In this document: one piece after another, positions 1-8,575 of the stretch | Numbering within the stretch: position 1 is the first letter of the stretch | How the letters are laid out: each line of letters begins with the position of its first letter | Assembly: GCA_009746045.1 (NCBI GenBank) | Contig: RPFO01000076.1 | Span: 1,426,114 to 1,490,113, forward strand | DNA: 64,000 bases | Reading direction: 5' to 3' | Source: Mesostigma viride | Taxonomy: Eukaryota > Streptophyta > Mesostigmatophyceae > Mesostigmatales > Mesostigmataceae | The notes under the pieces: model-generated | Database searches by the model: none | What the model saw: only the letters and a program-made list of their open reading frames with translations | What the model was told of the DNA's origin: nothing | Translations under genes and position numbers: made by a program

Positions 1-556
1 CCTTGTATATTTTGTGTACCTGTCCACGCACACCAACAGTTGCATGCCCCTGATGTGTTGGATATCACACTGCAGATCACCAATGCTCTGAGGTAGAGCT
101 TTGGCATGTGATTTCCTGGGCTTGTTGGAGGACAACTGGCACTTACACCGTGAGGCAGCTTGCTGACACGCCTTGAGAAGGGGTGCCCTGCCCATACGGA
201 AGGCAAATTTGTTTGACAGAGAAGTGGCATCACCCAAACATGTTGTGGATTCGGGCACCCAACTCCTGGTACACAGAGGAAGCAGTCCCTGGCACAGTCA
301 GGACTGTGCTGTCAGGTTGTCCAGCATCACCATGCTGACTTCCATCCTGTTCTGACTCAGAGCCTGAGTCACCCTGCTCATGCCCAACACCTGGACCGCC
401 AGCAGGGACCACATGCATACCACCAGAGGCCTTCACACCCCTCTGTGGTTGTACATTGGTTTCTCTCAAAATGAGAGGTCCACCCTCGTGCCCAGCACGA
501 GGATGCATGGGGTCAGACATTCTTACAGCTGCATCAGCTGTCAAGGACGTCTTCAT
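1..556 (-). pseudogene. pol: Element A pol, N-terminal fragment (frameshifted)
   Basis: Starts at an ATG at 556 and matches the pol N-terminus of element B (50378 downward). It covers a low-complexity leader and the beginning of the GAG-pre-integrase zinc region, which ends in the frame at ARIHNMFG. Near 235, one extra base compared with B shifts the frame; the sequence to position 1 continues the B-like integrase in another frame. The frame from gag (698-1816) through its stop to this ATG is the same and stays open for 47 codons, so pol may be made by stop-codon readthrough rather than from this ATG. Confidence 0.8.
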
Positions 557-694
557 AGGAACCTGTACCTCTCCAGGTGACCTGGGGCCACCCTGAACCT
601 GGAGATCACCCTCTTGTTGCCCAGATATAAAATCTGCATTGGAGCACCTGGCCTCCCCCCTGGGTGAATTAAGGTGTGTAGGGGTTGCCTCAGA

Positions 695-700
695 CAGTCA
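695..700 (-). other. In-frame UGA separating gag and pol (candidate readthrough site)
   Basis: The gag frame ends CAG-TGA and continues CTG-TCT-GAG in the same frame, with no further stop for 47 codons before the pol ATG at 556. Element B has the same stop and context at about 50520. One stop codon between in-frame gag and pol is the arrangement used by readthrough retroviruses. That this stop is actually suppressed is inference. Confidence 0.5.
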
Positions 701-1816
701 CTGCTCCTTGTTGTCTTCTTGCTGACTGCCCTTTGAAGGCTGGCCTGCCTGGGACTTGTTGTCGTTCTTCTTGTTGTTGTTGTTGTTATTCTTGTTGCTG
801 CCCTGGCCCTGGGACTTCTTGAAGCTGGGACACTCCTTCTTGATGTGCCCCCACCCCTTGCACAGGTAGCATTGTATCTTTGACTTGCCCTGGCCACTGC
901 CCCCGTTGTCAGACGCGTTGCCCTGCTTGGGCTGACCACCCACCCGCCTGAACACCGACTTGGAGTGTGACCTCCCGTCAGGGTCGGGTGAATGATTGGC
1001 CTTTCGCTTGTTGTGGTTGCCCCTACGCCCTCCTTGGCTTCGGTCAGCCTCGGACGATTTGGAGCCACCCTGGGTACGCCCACCTGCCTGGGTAGCCTTC
1101 ACTGCTGGCACTCCACCCTCAAACAGCTCCTCTGCCTCGAGTGCTTGTTTGATTATGACCTTGTAGGCCTTGAGGGTTGAGTGTGGGGCACACATGACCT
1201 TTAAGGAGCCACGTGTAGCCTTGTCCAGCCCAGAAACCTTGAGCCAGTTTGTCAGGGCTATGTTGTCAGCAACATTAAAGCCATGAGCCCTGCCCTCCTC
1301 AACCATTTTACAATAGTTAAGGAAGTTCTGGATCAGGTCTCCCTTGACCTCCCACCCCTGGTATTTATCCTGCCAATGGATCCCCACTTTCTTCCTCTGA
1401 TCCTCTAGCAGTTCCTTTAACTCTGCCACGTAGCTGGACCAGGCCTTGTTGGCCTTCTTACACTCTCTAGTGAGGTCCTTTATCTGATCTGTACACTTGC
1501 CAAAAGTCTGGCTACCTATCCAGATCTGGTAATAGTTTGTACCACCGTACAAACTTGGAAACCCCTCTAGCCCCTCCACAAACTCCTCAGCCTGCTTGGG
1601 CTTTGTGTCTGACGTGACAGGTTGCAGTTGATTCACAATAAGCAAACCCTGGGTAGTGAGATCATAACCAAGAACAGCTTGTGTATTATTAGGGTTGTGA
1701 TGAACATTAGTAATTTCCCCGGTGACACCCACGTCATCTACGTGAGCTGTCCCGCTACCAGCACCACCATTATTCCCACTGGCTGGGGCACCTTTGCTAT
1801 GGCGCCCGTCTGCCAT
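698..1816 (-). CDS. gag: Element A gag-like nucleocapsid protein
   Basis: A 372-residue ORF with an ATG start. The N-terminal two thirds is a helical capsid-like region with no motif I can name. Near residue 315 there is a CX2CX4HX4C zinc knuckle (C-YL-C-KGWG-H-IKKE-C), followed by an Asn/Lys/Gln/Ser-rich tail. This is the family's RNA-packaging domain. Element B carries a near-identical copy (50520-51636, one frameshift). The pol frame follows directly after the UGA stop. The gag of element D has the same zinc-knuckle-plus-Asn-run layout, but there the Asn run is hugely expanded. Confidence 0.88.
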   Translation of the reverse strand: MADGRHSKGAPASGNNGGAGSGTAHVDDVGVTGEITNVHHNPNNTQAVLGYDLTTQGLLIVNQLQPVTSDTKPKQAEEFVEGLEGFPSLYGGTNYYQIWIGSQTFGKCTDQIKDLTRECKKANKAWSSYVAELKELLEDQRKKVGIHWQDKYQGWEVKGDLIQNFLNYCKMVEEGRAHGFNVADNIALTNWLKVSGLDKATRGSLKVMCAPHSTLKAYKVIIKQALEAEELFEGGVPAVKATQAGGRTQGGSKSSEADRSQGGRRGNHNKRKANHSPDPDGRSHSKSVFRRVGGQPKQGNASDNGGSGQGKSKIQCYLCKGWGHIKKECPSFKKSQGQGSNKNNNNNNKKNDNKSQAGQPSKGSQQEDNKEQ

Positions 1817-2013
1817 TCTGCACTACAAGCTATTCAAAAACACCTCAGCAAAGCAGCAGAATAAAGTATGTACAAAGAATTGTCGCAACTGCCGCCTGCG
1901 CCGGTGTCGCCGCCGCCCCCGCGAATCGCCGCTGAAAATTCGACAAAATGTCGACGAGCACTGGATAAAAAAAATGGCCGACTCAGTAGTCGAGGCCCCG
2001 GAAATCGCAGTAC

Positions 2014-2703
2014 TCAATGATAGGTAAACTCAGGATCCTCCATATCCGGCGTGTGTGCCGGACCTGCGCCGGTATGGATCAAAACCGGCGTGCTCCCCGT
2101 CGCGAAAGTTGCGCGCTGCCGACGTGCGACGAGGCGCAGAGGATGAGTAAAAATGGACAACAATTCCCAACCTGCGGGAATCCACTCTCGCAGAGATGCG
2201 AGAAAAGCCACCAGGTTAATGAGAACCTGGCGTTCACGACTGCGTACGCCGCGTGTGAGCAGCGACAGCAACGCGAGGTCTTGAAATAAGTTTGTCGACA
2301 CCGCCGGCGCGCCCCCCGTGCGTAGCGATGCCCAGTTTTGTAAGTTTCTCTGGTAGCCGGTGAGCGAAGAGATGGCGTTGTCCAGCTCCTCGATGGCAGT
2401 GGTGACCTCGTTCACCGACCGCAAACCTCCCCGCACCTGGACCGTAAATTGCGATAAAATGTTGCGAATCTGGTCCAACGGCGCGCGTATAGCCGGCACC
2501 AGCTGCGGCAACTGGGGGTCCTCGGGGAAATCCCCGAGCAATGGAAGAACTGCGCGCTGCCGACGATGAAGTTCGTCGAGCGATATCGTGACCTCGTCAA
2601 GCAATTGCTGCCACGACGGCGCAGCCGGTCTTGGTAAAGGATCAGCCGGCGGTGCGGCTATCTCCTCATCGCCGGGAATTCGGAATTCTTCAGAATTTGG
2701 CAT
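2014..2703 (-). CDS. Element A extra ORF between 5' LTR and gag (ORF0)
   Basis: A 229-codon ORF starting at ATG 2703, 24 bases inside the 5' LTR. It begins MPNSEEFRIP and is mostly predicted helix rich in Leu, Arg and Glu; I recognise no domain, zinc motif or signal peptide. Element B has a homologous ORF starting at ATG 52513, broken by two small deletions (about 52375 and 52395) but conserved on either side. The long central stretch is nearly the same in both copies, which argues for past selection on protein. It lies in a different frame from gag. It could be a split matrix or capsid domain, or an accessory protein; function unknown. Confidence 0.7.
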   Translation of the reverse strand: MPNSEEFRIPGDEEIAAPPADPLPRPAAPSWQQLLDEVTISLDELHRRQRAVLPLLGDFPEDPQLPQLVPAIRAPLDQIRNILSQFTVQVRGGLRSVNEVTTAIEELDNAISSLTGYQRNLQNWASLRTGGAPAVSTNLFQDLALLSLLTRGVRSRERQVLINLVAFLASLREWIPAGWELLSIFTHPLRLVARRQRATFATGSTPVLIHTGAGPAHTPDMEDPEFTYH

Positions 2704-2727
2704 ATTTGGAACGAGGCGTGTAATACG

Positions 2728-3343
2728 AGTTGTATGAGAGTGAATGCCAAGAATTCCGCCATGGTTCTTGCAGGAAGTTGCCTTTATTAATAACAAGGAA
2801 CACAGACGTAAGTCACGTCACTTCCAAGACTGCACGCAGCACAGACGACAGGGTCGCAGTGCCAAGAGAACGTGCACGCAAGAACTAGCGTCCCGGTGCG
2901 ACCAAGTCACACATATAGGTTGTTAGGGACGCGTCCAAGTATTCAGCTGCACTGTCACAGCTGAACTGTCAATCAATTGATTACACAGACTCTGGCACGC
3001 CTTTGGCGCGCAGATCTATCAATTGTCCATACGGTTAGTCCTGTGGACCTATCCGTACACTGCTCAGCATCAATTGTCTCCTAGGTCCTGGCGCGCTACA
3101 GCACGCCTACCTATCAATTGACCATCAAGTCCTGTACAAGTCCTGTCAACGTCCTGCGGACTATCAAAGTGACACTTGTACATCCTGTGTCCGTACGCGC
3201 CCACAGTGGCGCGCCGGGTACTGTCGGCACAGCCTAGGAAACGTCATAACTTTTACGTTCCTTAACCAAATGAGGCGTTCAAGGTGCCGTTGGAAAGAGC
3301 GTAACAATCTCTATCCATCTAACGTAAATCCGTTACGTTAACT
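2728..3343 (-). repeat. Element A 5' LTR (616 bp)
   Basis: Same family as the two LTRs of element B (43455-44071 and 52538-53154). Read on the minus strand it starts AGTTAACG and ends CAACT, giving AGTT...AACT ends rather than TG...CA. The inner edge is followed by CGTATTACACGC, exactly as in B's 5' LTR, which fixes the boundary. Confidence 0.9.
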
Positions 3344-6300
3344 CAGACGTCTCGCCAGGTCAGTACTGACAGAGTGCTGAGCTATGCTGAGGCTGGCCAT
3401 AGATTGCATCATATGTTTGGGCACTCTGGGCAGGCAGCAATGTTTGCTTGGAAGCTAGGTAGGGAGCCTTTGTGGGAGGCGTGCCAGGCTGCTGCTGAGA
3501 ACTGTGGTTGCCAGGAGAATGCTGTTCACCCACCTCAGTCCCATGCTAGGGAGCCTGCTAGGGAGCGTGGCGACATCCAGATGGATATCCAGCATATCAG
3601 GGGCTTGTATATATTGGTGGGAGTGGACAGGTTCAGCAGATACAGACTGATAGACGTTCTGCCTGGTATGCAGGAGCACCACTAGTTGTTGGGTATGAAA
3701 GCCCTGATCCCAGGCTTTGGGGTGTGCAAGAGTGTGCAGGCAGACTTGCAGTTTGACTGTTTGCTCAAGCATCAGGACCAGCTGCCTTGTAAGCTGGTAG
3801 TAGTCCCCAGGGAGAGTCATGGGCAGCAAGGGGCTGTAGAGAGATCCATACGTGAGGTGAAGACAGTGGTGCTAGCAGCAGAGTCAGTGCCACTTGTGGC
3901 ATCTGCCTTAGAGAGGGCAGCCTGGTGTAAGGGGATAGAAGAGCAGCTGAACCACAGGGTTAACTATTACTTTGATGGTGTGGCTGTCTCTCCCCTGGCC
4001 CTGCAGTATAGCTTATTGCCTGAAAACGTGGTGCAGGCCAGTCTTAGGAAGGCAGATAGGTTATTTGCCCAGCTGAGACGTAAGGACAAGAACTGGAATG
4101 TGCTGAGACCTCAGGTGGGGCTGAAGGTCAGGATGTGGAAGGAACCATCTATTCCAGGCAAGCGGGGGAAGTGGCAGGATGGGGTTGTCACTCGTGTGGA
4201 GGAAGCTAACAGATCTTGCCTGGTGGCTTTGGAAAAGGATCCAAGGCACGTGTACAGGTTGTCCTGGGCTCATGTCAAGGAGAGAAGGCCACATGCAATC
4301 TGGCCTGCAGACGGGCCAGGCCCTCCCAGCTGGGTTGAGGAGCCAGGCCAGAGCCAGGCAGCAGCAGCTAACAATCCTCTGGTGGTGGATGATGGTCTGT
4401 CCCTGCTGGAAGATGACGAGCAGGAGGAGGCTGCTGAAGCAACTGTCACAAGGCCAGAGGGGACGGGGCAGCCACCTAAGGCCCGGGGGCCTCTCATGGC
4501 GGACGTCATCCGAGCACTCATGCGCAGCAAACATGATCCCAAGGTATCCAAGCTCACGGGGTGGGGGTCGTGCTGGGCAGCTACAATGGAGGTAGATACC
4601 AACTCACAGGTGTCTGTCATCAGGGAAGAGGATGCTGTAGGCTTACAGATGTCCCATCCCAGTTGCCTTGCTGTGTCTGATTTCTCAGGAAAGGTGTCCA
4701 TGAAGATCCTTGGGGAAGTGAGTGTGCCTATCTTAGGGGTGCCCACCACGTTCTGTGTGGTAGAGGGCTATCAGGGGCCTGCCATTCTGGGTCAGAACTT
4801 CTTGTGCATGCCAGGGGTTACTTTGACCTCTGATGAGTTGGCACTAGAAGGCAGGGGCAGCCTCCCCCTTGAAAGATATCACTATTCCCAGGGTCTTGCA
4901 GTGGCGGTGAAGGCTGTTAGGAGTCAGCCAGCTGAGGGTCCTCAAGGTCAGGAGCCCATAGCTGAGGACCTGTTGATAATCCCAACCACCTTTGATCCAA
5001 GGCAGTTAGGGGTAAACAGGTACCAGATAGCTGCTCACAGTCCTATTCCCTGGCGCCAGCTAGTCGAGATGATGCAAAGCCCCAAGATGGCTAAGGCATG
5101 GACTCTTGGCTTTGTTGCTTCTGGGCATGAGTGGATAGTTTCCAACTGTGCAGAACCTGTGGATGAGCTGCCAGAAGTTCACCAGCTGCTCAGATTGATG
5201 TTTGTCCTCAAGCTCAAGGAGGTAGATGGTGTCCAGGTGCCACATGTCAGACCAGTTGTAACCGAGTATCATGGCACTGGCCAGTTGTTAGATGAGGAGC
5301 TCTATACTCCAGGGATGCTGCATGACACGTGGAGGATTCTGCTGTGTATATTTCTGTCTTTTCTGGTTAAGGGTGTGCCCTATAGCTCTGTGCTGATTGA
5401 TTTCAAGAGGGCTTTTCTCAAGGGTGACCAAGATCAGGCTAGGCAGACTTGGAGAGATATCCCTCCTTTCTTTGTGACTGTACCTGCTGTATGGAGAGCA
5501 GAGATAAAGGCCAGGTACCTGAGAATTCTGAAAGGGTTGGAAGGTCTCAGGTCCAGTCCCATTATCTGGAGAAAGAGCCTAGAGAAATTCTTGAAGAATA
5601 CTTGTGGGTTTTCTGTGTCTCCAGTGGATCCCTGTTTGTTCCAAGGGTCCCACAATGGCCTTCCTGTCTTTGCCTCACTGCATGGTGATGACCTGCATCT
5701 CATAGGTCCACCAGACTGGGTTGAGGCTGTCTTGGCTAAGATCCAGAAGCGGTTTGAGCTGGGTAAGATACAGCACATGGTGGAGAATGAGCCTATGGTC
5801 TTCTGTGGCATGCAGGCTACGTTGTTCCAAGCCAAGGGCTCGTGGTTCATCAGGATGGAGGGTGGTAAGGACTACCCACAGCAGATTGTAGATGCATTGC
5901 AGGAGCCCATCACGCAGGCTAGGTGTGCTACCATCAGGGGCATGCTGGCATGGCTTGCAAGTATATGTGCCCCTGACTTGCTGGTTCTGAGTCGACTTAC
6001 TGATTCCCAGCTGGTTGAGGTGGGTGCTGAGAGTGTGGTGCAGGCTGTCATGATGTCTCCCCCTCTCATACTGGGTCCTGTGGATTTGTACAAGCCCCTT
6101 GACATGGTTCTCTATGTGGACAGTTCTATGGATAATAGGAAGGTCACAGAGGTCAGGGGCAGGGCAGCAGCATTAGTTACCCTGGAGCAAGATCACACCT
6201 CACTTGTTACCTGGTACAGTCGGTTGCAGAACAGGGTTACACCCAGCAGTGATATTGCTGAGTGCAGGGCAATCTGTGAAGGGCTGCATACTGCTCTTTA

Positions 6301-6589
6301 CTTGAGGGAGCTCTTCTACCAGCTATGTCAAGTGGCTTCCTGTAGGTTGCAGCTGCACACACTGGTGAGGACTGATAGCATGGGCATGGTGCAATTTGTG
6401 CACAGGCAGCTGGCCAGGAGCAGGGACCTTGACTACTTGTTGCTCAAGGAGATGTCCTACCTAGCTCACATTGAACATGTGCCTGGTGTGGACAACCCTG
6501 CAGATGCCCTCACCAAGCTGGAGGAGAAGGCGGAGAGGCAGTACCCCCTGCTCCGTGGGCTCATGGACCCCTTACACGGGCGGCCATAG
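3344..6589 (+). pseudogene. pol: Element C pol: integrase - protease-like - RT - RNase H
   Basis: The frame is open from the junction with A's LTR at 3344 to the stop at 6589, except for one in-frame TAG at 3683-3685. Order along the protein: integrase zinc region (HH...CGC, about 3400-3510), integrase core with its Glu in GAVERSIREVK (about 3830-3860), an integrase C-terminal domain to about 4300, and a retropepsin-like domain with VDTNSQVSVI (from 4586) and GYQGPAILGQNF (about 4770). Then come Copia-type RT with LHGDDL (about 5675-5700) and RNase H with YVDSSM (about 6113), AECRA, RTDS and NPADALTK. Protease lies after integrase. The 5' half and gag are off the left edge because A is inserted here. 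Apart from the amber stop the copy looks well preserved. Confidence 0.9.
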
Positions 6590-7260
6590 AGACCAGGCCT
6601 TGCTTCAGCTTGGGTGTCCCCAGTGGGCTGCTTGACCAAAGTACCAAGTGGTGACTGGTGCTTACTGGTTGACAGCCGGTCCTTCAGGGTTAGGTACACC
6701 CTCCTGGACAGGAGTTGGTGTGGAATGTCACTCCTACCAGCTGAGAATCATGCCTGGCCCTCCCCATGGGGTTCAGAAGAGTCGCCAGGACTTAAGTCGA
6801 CGCCTTTGGCCTCAAACAGTTAGGCCATGCAAGGGCAACCCGAATGCTGGTTCTTACAGGTTGCTGTATATATGTTTTCTAGTGCTTGTTTCCAACCTGT
6901 TGCTAATAAAGAACCTGGTTGTGTGACCATGTGGAACATGGTTGCCAGGGAGCCACATTCTGGGTTATATATTGCTTGAATAAAACATAATCATGTCATG
7001 TCATTCTCATGTTGTTCTCATGATTGTAATGTTTCTCTTGTGTAAGTTCCAGGTCACCTATAAACCTGGAGGTTGGGGTGGGGTTCAATTCCCCAGCAGA
7101 GCCACAGCCTGGCATGAGTGATTCCTGGGCTTAACACCCAGTGAAGACATGGGCTCCCCAATAAGGCAGTATTTGTACAGGTGCTACCTGAGTCTCTTTG
7201 AGCATAAAAGGGAAAGGCTGGCCAAGGCGGGCGCCATAAGAACGGGCGCCTGTGATAACT
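6590..7260 (+). mobile_element. Element C 3' region, probable 3' LTR
   Basis: Non-coding sequence after the RNase H stop. It contains two AATAAA signals (about 6904 and 6978) and a tRNA T-arm-like stretch, GGGGTTCAATTCCCC (about 7078-7092); a similar stretch occurs in the 3' region of element B. By analogy with B and D the LTR should begin AGTT and end AACT; AGTTGGTG near 6707 and ATAACT near 7260 fit, but there is no second copy in the window to confirm this. Confidence 0.4.
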
Positions 7261-8224
7261 GTGAAAGATCAGGAACTCACAATAATACGTTCTTGGCATC
7301 CTTTAATCCCAGCCATTGGACTAGGTAATGTGCCTTGACTTTAATCTAACACCAAGTTCCCAAGGAAAGGTTGGGAGCTGACCAAGGGGTCAGGGGATAA
7401 CCTGGGGTGACCTCTGATTCACTGGCCAGTACACCTAGCCTGGTCCAAGGGCGTATATGTTGTTTCCCAAAAGGAGGCAGGACCCTGGGCCCTATCAGGT
7501 CTGATCAACCCCAAGGGACCAAGCGGTCTGTGGCTGAGTGGGCACAAGCAAGGTTAGGCTTGTTTCAAGCTGGTCCAGCTCCAAAAGAAGAAAGGGTTGG
7601 AGTTAGCATTTTGGGCAACCAATATGCTAAGTGGATGCAGTTTGGAAAGACCTTTCCAACGCCGTGCTGACCGCCTGAAACAGACAAGGGACAAGAAAGA
7701 TATCAAGTCCCGAAGTCCTAGCCATCCGTGGCCGACTAGGGTGCAGTCCTCTGGCATAGTGGACAGGACACGTGGCAGGCCGTGCCTGCACAGGCTTAGC
7801 CTGATTATCACGTGACTGTGGTCCACGTAGATCAGAGGAGCAGCAGCCTGTGACTGGTGGAATACTGGAGCTGGCACAGGTCTGCAAGGATACTAGGCCT
7901 TGCAGGCTTGTGACAGGTCCTGTACTTCCTAGGTTGCAGAGTCTAGGCAAATCCAGTTCGTCCTGGCTCTGCACTGATGCCAGTGGACGTTGAGGATTTG
8001 CTTGCACGCCTGCACGTGCCTCGTCACGCCGATGGGAACGAGGAACAACGCAAGGATATAGCTTGGTCATGGGGGATGACCAGCTATCTCGGAAAGCACG
8101 AACCGTGGGTGCCACCTTGGTCGTGGAAGTGCCCATTGTGGTCGTGGCCTGGTGAACAGATTTAAGGTTGCTGCCTTGCAACATTGGCTAGGACGCGCTG
8201 TGAAAGACCAAGAGCTCACATACG
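7261..8224. other. Non-coding stretch, nothing identified
   Basis: No convincing gene. A short motif, GTGAAAGAyCA followed by a CTCACA-like box, occurs near 7262 and again near 8200, suggesting the stretch between could be a repeat or insertion, but I could not define its edges. Confidence 0.4.
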
Positions 8225-8301
8225 TTGGGAGCTCTTTCTAACTGTTTGTCCAGAATACTCATGACAGATGAAGGGCTTTTCAACCGAAGGCGAGGAGCGC
8301 G

Positions 8302-8505
8302 GTGTGGAACAGCCCCGACGTCCAGGCGGCTAGGAAGCACCAGGCACCGGGTAAGCGCGTTAAGATGCGTCTGCTTCAGGATGGCTCCTTTGCAGCATTC
8401 TTTGATGGTGCCCAGATTAAAGGTGTTCAGATTAACACCCCCGGAGCGGAGTCTCGTGAGGTGTCTAGCAGGAAAGGTGCTGCCTCCGGTGGTGCCCGTA
8501 GGTAG
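8302..8505 (+). pseudogene. Possible LINE-1 ORF1 remnant
   Basis: A 67-codon frame directly upstream of the LINE endonuclease, with a basic, coding-looking stretch (KRVKMRLLQDGSFAAFF) and a stop at 8503-8505. No domain is recognised. Position and strand suggest the tail of a LINE ORF1, but a chance frame cannot be excluded. Confidence 0.3.
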
Positions 8506-8575
8506 ACAACCTTCCTCGTCGGCTCGCGGCTAACAGGCTTCGGGGACAGCCTCTAAACAGTCCCGTTCCAATACC

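Larger units (their letters stand above)
1..3343 (-). mobile_element. Copia-like LTR element A, 5' portion
   Basis: Reading on the minus strand from 3343: 5' LTR, an extra ORF, gag with a zinc knuckle, then the start of pol, which leaves the window at position 1. It is closely similar to element B at 43455-53154, which supplies the missing part by comparison. Its outer LTR edge at 3343/3344 abuts the integrase reading frame of element C on the opposite strand, so A is inserted into C. The left LTR and the matching target duplication lie outside the window. A carries at least one frameshift in pol (near 235) relative to B, so this copy is probably inactive. Confidence 0.9.

Noticed and set aside
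553-1083. Overlapping Arg/Thr-rich frame in gag of element A (same in B at 50375-50890)
   Set aside because: Low-complexity shadow of the Asn/Lys-rich gag tail; the gag frame has the zinc knuckle and better conservation.
7078-7092. tRNA gene near the end of element C
   Set aside because: Only the T-arm fits; no acceptor or anticodon stem in register. Reported only as a motif.
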